Below, piece after piece: positions 34,432 to 43,578 of a DNA stretch of 64,000 nt; position 1 is the stretch's first letter; each line of letters begins with the position of its first letter. The notes beneath the pieces were generated by a model, which worked only from the letters and a program-made list of their open reading frames with translations, did no database searches and had not been told where the DNA came from. The position numbers were made by a program, and so were the translations under genes. The stretch comes from Sphaerisporangium krabiense. GTDB lineage: Bacteria > Actinomycetota > Actinomycetes > Streptosporangiales > Streptosporangiaceae. The DNA lies in NCBI RefSeq assembly GCF_014200435.1, contig NZ_JACHBR010000003.1, forward strand, positions 310,001-374,000. Direction: 5' to 3'.

Positions 34432-35058
34432 TCAGGCGGTGCGGCGGATGAGCAGCACGTGGTCGGTGACCTCGGCGGTGCGCCCGCCAGGCCCGGTCGC
34501 GATCCGGCGGGGTGAGCCGGCCCGCTCGACCGTCCACGTCGCCGCGTCCAGATCGAGACCGGCGGCGACCTCCCTGGGGGCCGGGTACCGGATGCCGGGA
34601 TCCTGGTTCCATGACCACGGCGCGGTCGAGCCGTGGTCGACGACCAGCAGCCGCCCGCCAGGGCGCAGGACGTGCGCGGCCGCGCGCAGCACGGCCGCCC
34701 TGTCCAGGTCCAGGGGCGTGTGCAGGTAGTGGGCGCAGATCAGGTCGAATTCGCCTGAGGGGAAGGACTCCTGCAGGTCGTGCCGCGCGGTGACGACCCG
34801 GTCGGCGAGGTCGCGGGCGCGGGCGAGGGCGGCGAGCCGGTCGACCGCCACGGCCGAGATGTCGACGGCGGTGACGTGCCACCCCTGGCGGGCGAGCCAC
34901 AGCGCGTCGCCACCGTCACCGCATCCGAGGTCCAGCGCGCGGCCGGGCGCGAGGCCGGTGACCGTCTCGGTGAGACGGGCGTTCGGCCGCGGGTCGACGG
35001 CCGCCGGTCGGTCCGCGTAGACGTCGTCCCAGAACGTGACCGCGTCGGTGGTGCTCAT
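34432..35058 (-). CDS. Class I SAM-dependent methyltransferase
   Basis: A 208-residue enzyme: SAM motif I is ALDLGCGDGGDALWLARQGW, then VTAVDISAVAVDRLA (motif II), FDLICAHYLHTPLDL (motif IV region) and HVLRPGGRLLVVDHGS. It resembles TehB/UbiE-like small-molecule methyltransferases; the substrate is unknown, possibly a toxic oxyanion or thiol. The strong AAGGAGG site before ATG 35058 settles the start. It is divergent from the XRE-cupin gene across 88 bp, an arrangement in which that regulator normally controls the methyltransferase. Confidence 0.92.
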   Translation of the reverse strand: MSTTDAVTFWDDVYADRPAAVDPRPNARLTETVTGLAPGRALDLGCGDGGDALWLARQGWHVTAVDISAVAVDRLAALARARDLADRVVTARHDLQESFPSGEFDLICAHYLHTPLDLDRAAVLRAAAHVLRPGGRLLVVDHGSTAPWSWNQDPGIRYPAPREVAAGLDLDAATWTVERAGSPRRIATGPGGRTAEVTDHVLLIRRTA

Positions 35059-35119
35059 CAAGCCTCCTTCTGTCGGTACGCCGCCCAGTCTGACCAGCCA
35101 CGCCATGAATTGGCACGAA

Positions 35120-35140
35120 ATCTTGCGGTTCTGGCAAGAT
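35120..35140. promoter_or_regulatory. Inverted repeat ATCTTGC-N7-GCAAGAT before the XRE-cupin gene
   Basis: A perfect 7-bp inverted repeat ending 6 bp before the GTG at 35147 and 62 bp from the divergent methyltransferase start. It probably overlaps the promoter and the start region of a nearly leaderless transcript, and is a good candidate autoregulatory site. Confidence 0.75.
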
Positions 35141-35146
35141 GGTGCC

Positions 35147-35755
35147 GTGGACCCTGAGACGGACGAGGTGCTCGACGCCGTCGGGCCGCGACTGCGTGCG
35201 CTGCGCCGGCACCGCGGCATCACCCTCGCCGCCCTCGCGGCGACGACCGGCGTGTCGGAGAGCACCCTGTCCCGGCTGGAGAGCGGGCAGCGCCGCGCGA
35301 CCCTGGAGCTGCTGCTGCCGCTGGCTCGCACCTATGACGTCCCGCTGGACGACCTCGTCGGCGCGCCGCGCACCGGCGACCCCCGGATCCACCTCACGCC
35401 GATCCGGAAGTTCGGGATGACCTTCGTGCCGCTGTCCCGGCGGCCGGGCGGGACGCACGCGTTCAAGATGATCATCCCCGCCCAGCCGGAACCGCTCACG
35501 CCGGCCCTGCAGACCCACGACGGCTTCGAGTGGCTCTACGTCCTCGACGGACGCCTGCGGCTCATCGTCGGCGAGCGCGACCTGACGCTGCCGCCCGGCG
35601 AGGCGGCCGAGTTCGACACGTCCCTGCCCCACTGGCTGGGCACCGCCGACGGCGGCGTCGTCGAACTTCTCATCCTCTTCGACCCGCAGGGAATGCGCGC
35701 GCACGTACACGCCGACCCCCATCGGCCGCCTCAGGGCGGAACCGGGCGCGGGTGA
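35147..35755 (+). CDS. XRE-family regulator with C-terminal cupin domain
   Basis: A 202-residue regulator: helix-turn-helix at about 10-65 (LRALRRHRGITLAALAATTG, VSESTLSRLESGQRRATLEL) and a cupin at about 100-195 (GFEWLYVLDGRLRLIVGERD, LTLPPGEAAEFDTSLPHWLG). Such PuuR/SutR-like proteins sense small metabolites. GTG 35147 is preferred to the ATG at 35105 because a perfect inverted repeat and promoter-like sequence lie between them, making the transcript nearly leaderless. Its stop is three bases from the convergent arsI-like stop. Confidence 0.9.
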   Translation: MDPETDEVLDAVGPRLRALRRHRGITLAALAATTGVSESTLSRLESGQRRATLELLLPLARTYDVPLDDLVGAPRTGDPRIHLTPIRKFGMTFVPLSRRPGGTHAFKMIIPAQPEPLTPALQTHDGFEWLYVLDGRLRLIVGERDLTLPPGEAAEFDTSLPHWLGTADGGVVELLILFDPQGMRAHVHADPHRPPQGGTGRG

Positions 35756-35758
35756 CGG

Positions 35759-36229
35759 TCAGCAGCAGCCGGAGGTGGCCGGCCGAGCGTCCTCGGCGCC
35801 GGGGCCGCCGCAGACGCAAGGAGCCGCCGGGTCGCCGGGGGCGGCCGACCTGCCGAGAGTGCCGGCGTCGGCCTTGACCACGTAGACCTCCCACGGCTCA
35901 CGGCCGGGGCCGTGGACCCACACCTTGTCCTGCAGGGCGTAGCAGCAGGAGGTGTCGTTCTCCTCGAAGGTGGCGAGGCCCGCCTCCTTCAGCCGCTCGG
36001 TGGCGGCGGTGACCTCGCCGGTGGAGGACACCTCGACCCCCAGGTGGTCCAGGCGGGTCTCCTGCCCGGCCTCCCCCTCGATCAGGACGAGCTTCAGCGG
36101 CGGCTCGGCGATGGCGAAGTTGGCGTACCCCTCGCGGCGCTTGGCCGGCTCGACGCCGAAGAGCCTGGAGTAGAAGGCGATCGAGCCTTCCAGGTCGGAG
36201 ACGCGCAGGGCGAGCTGGACGCGGGACAT
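35759..36229 (-). CDS. arsI: ArsI/CadI-family vicinal-oxygen-chelate protein
   Basis: A 156-residue VOC protein: MSRVQLALRVSDLEGSIAFY, LDHLGVEVSS (metal His), ENDTSCCYALQDKVWVHGP with the vicinal Cys pair that binds trivalent arsenicals, and EPWEVYVVKAD (metal Glu). ArsI lyases split the C-As bond of methylarsenite or roxarsone(III) with Fe(II) and O2; close homologues called CadI are cadmium-induced. The location next to arsR-acr3-arsC favours the arsenic role. The tail has further Cys (CVCGG, SGCC). The start at ATG 36229 is preceded by GAGGAGG. It is divergent from arsR and shares its operator. Confidence 0.85.
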   Translation of the reverse strand: MSRVQLALRVSDLEGSIAFYSRLFGVEPAKRREGYANFAIAEPPLKLVLIEGEAGQETRLDHLGVEVSSTGEVTAATERLKEAGLATFEENDTSCCYALQDKVWVHGPGREPWEVYVVKADAGTLGRSAAPGDPAAPCVCGGPGAEDARPATSGCC

Positions 36230-36284
36230 GGTTCCTCCTCGGACGGGCGAGCGAGCGGTGGCATCCACCACCGAAGGCTGCTGT

Positions 36285-36300
36285 TTAGATGTACGTCTAA
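36285..36300. promoter_or_regulatory. ArsR-type operator in the arsI/arsR divergent promoter
   Basis: TTAGATGTACGTCTAA, with perfect TTAGA/TCTAA arms, plus a related half site TTAGATGTCT at 36331-36340 close to the arsR start. ArsR/SmtB regulators bind imperfect dyads of this type and leave on arsenite. Confidence 0.75.
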
Positions 36301-36354
36301 TCAGCGACCCGCCGTCAGCTTGCAGCTTGCTTAGATGTCTGTCAACTTAGAAGC

Positions 36355-36738
36355 ATGTCGAAACAAGGGCTGCCGGTCATCCAGCCTCTCGCGGGCGACG
36401 CCTGCGGCACGGCCTGCCGCACGCCGCTGGCCTGTGAGCCTCTCGGTCAGGACGAGGCCGAAGAGCTGGCCCCGCTGTTCAAGGCCATCGCCGACCCGGT
36501 GCGGCTGCGGCTGCTGTCCCTCATCGCCTGCCACGAGGGCGGCGAGGCGTGCGTGTGCGACCTGACCGACGCCTTCGACCTGACCGCGCCGACCATCAGC
36601 CACCATCTGAAGGTCCTCAGGAAGGCGGGCCTGATCGACTGCGAGCGGCGCGGCACCTGGGTCTACTACTGGATCAACCCCGGAGCGCTGGAGCGGCTGT
36701 CGGCGATCCTTGGACCGCGCGTGGCGGCGGGGGCATGA
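36355..36738 (+). CDS. arsR: Arsenite-responsive ArsR repressor
   Basis: A 127-residue ArsR/SmtB winged helix: ELAPLFKAIADPVRLRLLSL, then ACVCDLTDAFDLTAPTISHH and LKVLRKAGLIDCERRGTWVY. The CVCDL pair in the recognition helix is the classic As(III) site, and an additional Cys lies at the end of the domain (IDCERR) along with two in the N-terminal arm (ACGTAC). It should repress itself, acr3-arsC-arsN1 and the divergent arsI until arsenite binds. Its stop overlaps the acr3 start as ATGA. Confidence 0.94.
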   Translation: MSKQGLPVIQPLAGDACGTACRTPLACEPLGQDEAEELAPLFKAIADPVRLRLLSLIACHEGGEACVCDLTDAFDLTAPTISHHLKVLRKAGLIDCERRGTWVYYWINPGALERLSAILGPRVAAGA

Positions 36739-37832
36739 CCGGCACGCCCAGGACCGCGGTGGCCTCAGGAAACACCGGCGGCACCGCGGCGGTGGTGGCA
36801 CGGCTGTCGATGCTGGACCGGCTGCTGCCGTTCTGGATCGCCGCCGCCATGGCCCTCGGCCTGGCGGCCGGCCGCGCGATTCCCGGCCTGGGCGGCGCGC
36901 TGGAGGCCGTGCAGGTGGACGGCATCTCGCTGCCGATCGCGCTCGGCCTGCTGGTCATGATGTATCCGGTGCTGGCCAAGGTGCGCTACGACCGCCTCGA
37001 CACGGTGACCGGCGACCGGCGCCTGCTGGTCTCCTCGCTGGTGCTCAACTGGATCCTCGGCCCGGCGATCATGTTCTCTCTGGCGTGGATCCTCCTGCCG
37101 GACCTGCCCGCCTACCGGACCGGGCTGATCATCGTCGGCCTGGCCCGCTGCATCGCCATGGTCGTCATCTGGAACGACCTGGCCTGCGGCGACCGGGAGG
37201 CGGCCGCCGTCCTGGTCGCGCTCAACAGCGTCTTCCAGGTCATCGCCTTAGCCGCCCTGGGCTGGTTCTACCTCGGCGTCCTGCCCGGATGGCTCGGCCT
37301 GCCCACGACCGGGCTGGACGTCTCCACCTGGGACATCGCCCGCTCCGTCCTCATCTTCCTCGGAGTCCCGCTGGTCGCCGGCTACCTCACCCGCCGCCTG
37401 GGCGAGAAGCTCAAGGGCCGGGCCTGGTACGAGACCCGCTTCCTGCCGAAGATCGGGCCTGCGGCGTTGTGGGGACTGCTGTTCACCATCGTGATCCTGT
37501 TCGCCCTGCAAGGAGAGGCCATCACCGCCAAACCGTGGGACGTGGCCCGGATCGCGCTGCCGCTGCTGGCCTACTTCGCCATCATGTGGTGCGGCTCGTT
37601 CGCGCTGGGACGGCTCGCCGGGCTCGGGTACGCGCGCACCGCGACGCTGGCGTTCACCGCCGCGGGCAACAACTTCGAGCTGGCCATCGCGGTGGCCATC
37701 GCCACCTTCGGCCTGACCTCCGGCCAGGCCCTCGCCGGAGTGGTCGGCCCGCTGATCGAGGTTCCCGCCCTCGTCGCGCTGGTCTACCTCTCCCTGGCCC
37801 TACGCCGCCGCATCCACCCCCAGCCCGCCTGA
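36735..37832 (+). CDS. acr3: ACR3-family arsenite efflux permease
   Basis: A 365-residue protein with ten predicted membrane helices. It contains the invariant ACR3 Cys in LARCIAMVVIWNDLACGD (helix 4) and the essential Glu in AAGNNFELAIAVAIATFG (helix 9). It exports As(OH)2O- or similar arsenite species in exchange for protons, without an ATPase. Its start overlaps the arsR stop, and arsC follows after 23 bp, so it belongs to a single operon. Confidence 0.95.
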   Translation: MTGTPRTAVASGNTGGTAAVVARLSMLDRLLPFWIAAAMALGLAAGRAIPGLGGALEAVQVDGISLPIALGLLVMMYPVLAKVRYDRLDTVTGDRRLLVSSLVLNWILGPAIMFSLAWILLPDLPAYRTGLIIVGLARCIAMVVIWNDLACGDREAAAVLVALNSVFQVIALAALGWFYLGVLPGWLGLPTTGLDVSTWDIARSVLIFLGVPLVAGYLTRRLGEKLKGRAWYETRFLPKIGPAALWGLLFTIVILFALQGEAITAKPWDVARIALPLLAYFAIMWCGSFALGRLAGLGYARTATLAFTAAGNNFELAIAVAIATFGLTSGQALAGVVGPLIEVPALVALVYLSLALRRRIHPQPA

Positions 37833-37855
37833 CCGCCCTTGCGAGGAGCCGTCTC

Positions 37856-38278
37856 GTGTCCGACATCCCGGAAGTGCTGTTCGTCTGCGTCCACAACGCC
37901 GGCCGCTCGCAGATGGCCGCCGCCTTCCTCACTCATCTCGCGCCGGGCCGCGTCCGGGTCCGCTCCGCGGGGTCGGCGCCCGCCGACGCGGTGAACCCCG
38001 CCGTGGTCGAGGCGATGAAAGAGATCGGCATCGACATCTCCGCCGAATTCCCCAAGGTGCTCACCACCGACGCGGTGCGCGCCTCCGATGTCGTCGTCAC
38101 CATGGGCTGCGGCGACACCTGCCCCTTCTTCCCCGGGAAGCGCTACCTCGACTGGCGGCTCGACGACCCCGCGGGCCGGGGCGTGGCGGCGGTCCGCCCG
38201 ATCCGCGACGAGATCGAGCGGCGGGTGCGCGGCCTGCTCGCCGAACTCCTCCCGGGGCGGAGCACCGGTGCCCGCTGA
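37856..38278 (+). CDS. arsC: Arsenate reductase, low-molecular-weight phosphatase type
   Basis: A 140-residue LMW-phosphatase-fold reductase. The nucleophile loop is FVCVHNAGRSQMAA (Cys11, CX5R). The resolving region is VVTMGCGDTCPFFPGKRYLD with two more Cys, followed by WRLDDPAG with the general acid Asp. This layout matches thioredoxin- or mycothiol-linked actinobacterial ArsC enzymes that reduce arsenate to arsenite for Acr3 to export. GTG 37856 has GAGGAG upstream. The next gene starts inside its last codons. Confidence 0.93.
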   Translation: MSDIPEVLFVCVHNAGRSQMAAAFLTHLAPGRVRVRSAGSAPADAVNPAVVEAMKEIGIDISAEFPKVLTTDAVRASDVVVTMGCGDTCPFFPGKRYLDWRLDDPAGRGVAAVRPIRDEIERRVRGLLAELLPGRSTGAR

Positions 38279-38771
38279 CAGCCCGCGCGTCGCCGCCATG
38301 ACGCCTGAGCACGCCGGCGAGGTGCTGGCGATCTACCGGCTCGGCATCGACGAAGGCCAGGCGACGTTCGAGACCGCCGCCCCCACCTGGGAGCGGTTCG
38401 ACGCCGCGAAGCTGGCCGCCCATCGGCACGTGGCCCTGGACGGCGACGGGCGGGTGCTCGGCTGGGCGGCGGCCGTGGCGGTGTCGGACCGCTGCGCGTA
38501 CGCGGGGGTGGTGGAGCACTCCGTCTACGTTCACCCCGGCGCGCGGGGACGAGGCGCCGGCCTGGCGCTGCTCCGCGCGTTGATCGCCTCGACCGAGGCG
38601 GCCGGGATCTGGACCATCCAGTCGGGGATCTTCCCGGAGAACACCGCCAGCCTCGCCCTGCACGCCCGCGCCGGCTTCCGCGTGGTCGGAACCCGCGAGC
38701 GTATCGGTCGCCACCACGGCCTCTGGCGCGATGTCGTCCTCGTGGAGCGCCGCAGTCCGGTCATCTCCTGA
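38268..38771 (+). CDS. ArsN1/PAT-type N-acetyltransferase
   Basis: A 167-residue GNAT. VLAIYRLGIDEGQATFETAA at the start, VEHSVYVHPGARGRGAGLAL (acetyl-CoA loop RGRGAG) and IQSGIFPENTASLALHARAG, GFRVVGTRERIGRHHGLWRD match the phosphinothricin/methionine-sulfoximine acetyltransferase group. In ars operons the family member ArsN1 acetylates the antibiotic arsinothricin, so this gene may give resistance to an organoarsenical. GTG 38268 lies inside the end of arsC (11-bp overlap), giving translational coupling. Confidence 0.85.
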   Translation: MPADSPRVAAMTPEHAGEVLAIYRLGIDEGQATFETAAPTWERFDAAKLAAHRHVALDGDGRVLGWAAAVAVSDRCAYAGVVEHSVYVHPGARGRGAGLALLRALIASTEAAGIWTIQSGIFPENTASLALHARAGFRVVGTRERIGRHHGLWRDVVLVERRSPVIS

Positions 38772-38801
38772 CGGGAGAGGCGACTGAAACGTCCGGAGCC
38801 C

Positions 38802-38815
38802 TTTACGTTGTAGAT
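38802..38815. promoter_or_regulatory. TTTACGTTGTAGAT palindrome, copy 3
   Basis: Located 31 bp after the arsN1-like stop and just before a terminator hairpin, between two convergent genes, where no promoter for a known gene is expected. Confidence 0.45.
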
Positions 38816-38837
38816 TCATAGCGAGACGCCGGGAAAG

Positions 38838-38874
38838 GCGGCGGCCGCCGGTCGGGTGGACCGGCGGCCGCCGC
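38838..38874. terminator. Bidirectional terminator hairpin
   Basis: A perfect 16-bp stem (left arm GCGGCGGCCGCCGGTC) around the loop GGGTG between the convergent arsenic operon and the carboxypeptidase gene. Confidence 0.85.
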
Positions 38875-38919
38875 GCATCCCCACAGGATGGTCACAAGGT
38901 CATGCGGAAGGGCGCGTCA

Positions 38920-41373
38920 TCAAGGCGTGCGGACCACCACCCTCTCCTTGCGGTAGTTGTTGCCGTGGCCGTCCGGCTTGTAGCCGTGCTCGACGTTGCC
39001 GGCGATGTCCACCGCGAACCAGTGGACCTCGGTGGTCTTGCCGACCGTGATCCGCTGCGCGCCCTCGCGCACGCCCGCGGCGGTGAGCTTGGGCGAGTTC
39101 AGCGTGGGACGGCTGCCGTCCAGCGTGTAGTACACGTTGGCGGGCTCGTCGACGGTGAAGGTGAACGTCGCGGAGGTGTCGGTCCTGCCGGTCACCTTCA
39201 GGTCGGAGCCGGGACGCTCCTCGTCGCGGGCGAACGCGCGGGCCACCTCCAGGATCGCGATCTGGCCGGAGGAGAACTCCATGGCCTCCTCGTGCCCTTC
39301 GGCGAACGGCGGCTGGAAGCCGACCGGGTCGAACTGCTTGGTCGCCTGGTTGTAGACGTCCGCGCCGACCTCGAAGTCCCAGCCGATGATGCCGCGGTTG
39401 AACCAGTGCTCGTCGGCGCTGTTGCCCGCCGCCGAGTACAGCACGTCCGGGACCGGGCCGGTGCGGCCGGGCCAGATCGCCGTGCCGCGCCAGGACTGCA
39501 CCGCCGACAGGATGTGGCCGGAGGACTTCCAGAAGTACTCCTCGGTGCCGAAGTCGACGCGGGGCAGCGTCTCACGGCCCTGGGCCTTGTAGGCGCCCGG
39601 AGGCCACATGAAGTAGCCGCCGTAGGAGTGGGTGTTCATCGCGAACTTGATGTTGGGGAACTTGTGCGTCAGCCACACCTCGTTGCGCGACTCCGGCTCC
39701 GATAGCTCGGCCGGGCCCGCGTAGTTGTCGCTGCTGCAGTTCGCCGACGCGCCGCTGTAGCCGTCGAAGAGCGAGCCCACCGAGAAGTTGCGGTTCAGGT
39801 CCACGCCCCAGGCGTTGCGGGCGGCGGGGTCGCCGAGGTTCGCCGCGCAGTGGTTGGTCATGTTGCGGCGCTGGAAGTTGTAGTCGTACATGCTGTAGTG
39901 GGCGCCGTCGGGGTTGATCGTCGGCATGATGAAGATGTCGAGGTCGTCGACCAGCTTCCTGGTCGCCGCGTCCCTGGCGTAGTTGCGCAGGAGGCGCTCC
40001 GCGGTCTCCACGCAGGTCAGCGGCGTGACCCACTCACGGGCGTGCTCCTGGCAGTACAGGAACACCCCGGTCTTGGCGCCGGTGCGGCTCTTGCCGACGC
40101 GCAGCGCCTTCACCTGGAACGGCTCGCGCTTGATGGCCTGCGGGGCCTTCAGGTTGTCGGTCAGCCTGGTGGCCTGCGCGGCGGCCACCAGGCCGGCCCC
40201 GGCGTTGCCCCGGTAGGTCGAGGCGGTCACCAGCGCGGAGGCGGCGGCGGCGCCGTTGAGGGCGTCCACGACCTGGCGGGCGGTGCTCGCGATCGCGGCG
40301 GAGGCGTCGGTGGCGAGGCTCACCACGATGTCCTTGCCGGTGACGGTCACGCCGAGCGCGGCCGAGGGGGCGTCGGGCTTGACCAGCGCGAGGCTGATGT
40401 CGTTGCCGCCCTCGTGCCCGTAGGTCTTGGAGGTGACGTAGAAGGTGCTCGCGGCGGCGGTGCCGAACTGCGCCTGGGCGGCCCTGCGGTAGCCGTTGGT
40501 CTTGTACGGCAGGTCCACGATCTCGGAGATCTTCGGGAACTCCTTGGCCAGCGCGGTGATGCGGCCGGTGACCTCGGTGGGGTCCATGTAGTGGTCCACG
40601 AAGTCGGCGACGTAGTGCCTGCCGGGAGATTTACGGGGCTCGCCCAGCCACTTGGTCACCGGGACGGTGACGGTGCCGCCGCCGCTGCTGGTGATCGTGG
40701 CCCTGGTGGGGGCCTGGTCGACGGGCAGCGGCGTGGTGAACCGGTGGTACATGTACTGGCCGGCGTCGGTGAAGCGTGACATCGTCGCGGTGCCGCCGGA
40801 GCCGGGGGGCGTCCCCTTGCCGCTGTCCCAGGCGGCGGTCAGCACGGTCTCGGCGCCGGTGGCGCTGGACTTGACCTCGATGGACAGGAAGCGCTGGCCG
40901 TCGAGGCTCGTGAACCACTCCGAGCGCAGCACGGTGAGCGTGTCGGTCTCGGACGCCGCCTCCTTGGACTCGGCGATCGCCGAACGCCGCTCGGCCGCGT
41001 TGGCGGCGGCGTCGCCCTGGTCGGAGATGGCGCCGCGCACGTCGACGCCCTGGTCGCGCAGGCTCTTAGTCTCCTGCGGGCTGAGGACGGCGTGCACCTC
41101 GATGCCGTCCTCGACGGGCTTCTTGTACTCGGCCAGGTCCAGGCCCATGGAGTTGAGCCGGTCGAGGGCCGCCTCGTCCGGGACGACGACGCGCATCAGC
41201 GCCACGCCGTTCTGCTCGCCGCTCGACTGCCGGTCGGGCGCCACTTCACTGACGGGCGGGGACGGCTGGGCCAGAACCGGGATCGGGCTCAGGGAGAGGG
41301 AGAGGGTAATGGGCAGGGCCAGCGCCAGCGCGACGCGGGCGTGCCTCCTGCCTTTGCCAAGAGAAGTCCTCAT
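38920..41373 (-). CDS. Secreted M14 zinc carboxypeptidase with an inserted domain
   Basis: An 817-residue exported metallopeptidase. The signal peptide spans about residues 1-35 and is followed by a propeptide-like region (36-250). M14 features are the zinc ligands His444 and Glu447 (CQEHAREWVTP) and His582 (MNTHSYGGY), the substrate-binding Arg (NRNF, GVDLNRNFS) and the catalytic Glu668 (GWDFEVGAD). Between LPYKTNGYRR (297) and the zinc motif lies an extra block of about 115 residues (300-415) with SKTYGHEGGNDISLALVKP and VVSLATDASAAIASTARQVV, which looks like an inserted beta-rich domain found in actinobacterial members. The C-terminus (about 715-817) is an Fn3-like or bacterial-Ig domain. 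It should trim C-terminal residues of extracellular peptides, complementing the chitin-bound protease. Confidence 0.94.
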   Translation of the reverse strand: MRTSLGKGRRHARVALALALPITLSLSLSPIPVLAQPSPPVSEVAPDRQSSGEQNGVALMRVVVPDEAALDRLNSMGLDLAEYKKPVEDGIEVHAVLSPQETKSLRDQGVDVRGAISDQGDAAANAAERRSAIAESKEAASETDTLTVLRSEWFTSLDGQRFLSIEVKSSATGAETVLTAAWDSGKGTPPGSGGTATMSRFTDAGQYMYHRFTTPLPVDQAPTRATITSSGGGTVTVPVTKWLGEPRKSPGRHYVADFVDHYMDPTEVTGRITALAKEFPKISEIVDLPYKTNGYRRAAQAQFGTAAASTFYVTSKTYGHEGGNDISLALVKPDAPSAALGVTVTGKDIVVSLATDASAAIASTARQVVDALNGAAAASALVTASTYRGNAGAGLVAAAQATRLTDNLKAPQAIKREPFQVKALRVGKSRTGAKTGVFLYCQEHAREWVTPLTCVETAERLLRNYARDAATRKLVDDLDIFIMPTINPDGAHYSMYDYNFQRRNMTNHCAANLGDPAARNAWGVDLNRNFSVGSLFDGYSGASANCSSDNYAGPAELSEPESRNEVWLTHKFPNIKFAMNTHSYGGYFMWPPGAYKAQGRETLPRVDFGTEEYFWKSSGHILSAVQSWRGTAIWPGRTGPVPDVLYSAAGNSADEHWFNRGIIGWDFEVGADVYNQATKQFDPVGFQPPFAEGHEEAMEFSSGQIAILEVARAFARDEERPGSDLKVTGRTDTSATFTFTVDEPANVYYTLDGSRPTLNSPKLTAAGVREGAQRITVGKTTEVHWFAVDIAGNVEHGYKPDGHGNNYRKERVVVRTP

Positions 41374-42230
41374 GAGATTCCTCCAGTTGGCGCGCGACCC
41401 GGGATAGGGGCATCCCTACAGGAAGCGCGCAATTGGCACGAATTCTTACCAAACGGAGGATCTTCGTCAAGGTTCCAAATGCTCGCATTTAACCGAGGCG
41501 AACGGCGTAAGTTAATCTTTATCCGAAATTTATATACATTCCCGGAAATTTCTGATAGAGCGCCCGCGTCGCGGCCACTCCCCCGCCGCCGTGTCACCTC
41601 GCACGCCTTGGCGCGGCGCACGAGACCGGGCGACGCCACGGCGGACGGCACAACGCCGCCGGTCAGGACCCCTACCGGCGTCCCGGTCCGAGGGCCGCCC
41701 GCATCGCCGCCCAGCCCGGTCCGGCAGGGTCACGTCCGAGACGCCTCCTCTCGGGCGGCTCCCCACTCCCCCACTCGACGCACCCGACGATCAGATGACC
41801 GCTTTCGGTCAAATGTCGAAAATTCGCCTGTCAAGTCCGGGGGGCATGCTCCACCCCGGCAGGGGCCCAGAGCCGCCCGGCAGCCCGTCACGTGTGCGCG
41901 CGTACCGTGTCCGCCCACGTACCAGCGGTGATCGCGCGGGTCGGTCCCGCGCCCGGACGCCCTGCCCTCCGGAGCTTCGCCGGTCGTCCTCCGCCTCCGG
42001 AACGCCGCCACCCGTTCCCGTGCGGCCGCCCCGGAGTTCCGCCACGCCCGAGGCCCGTATGGGGTGGCCGATATAGCGGACTCGCCCTTATTCACGACCG
42101 AGGCGATATTCGCGAGACCGGCCATTGACCGGCGGTCATGTATCTGCGTATATAGCCGTACGATATGGAAACCCAAAATCGCGAGCGCGGCTCATGACAA
42201 TGGCGGCCGAAATGGCGTTCTGTCCGCGCG
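41374..42230. other. 857-bp intergenic region with no assignable gene
   Basis: The first 150 bp, upstream of the carboxypeptidase, are AT-rich (CCGAAATTTATATACATTCC and surroundings) and presumably carry its promoter. The remaining 700 bp are GC-rich; open frames on both strands lack recognisable domains, credible starts or actinomycete codon pattern. No tRNA-like cloverleaf was recognised by eye. Confidence 0.5.
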
Positions 42231-43514
<1,284 letters not shown>

Positions 43515-43578
43515 AGGGAATGCCTCCTCGACAGGTCGGGGCCCGGGCGGTCGCCGGGCCTGGGCGGGGGCCGGCGGA

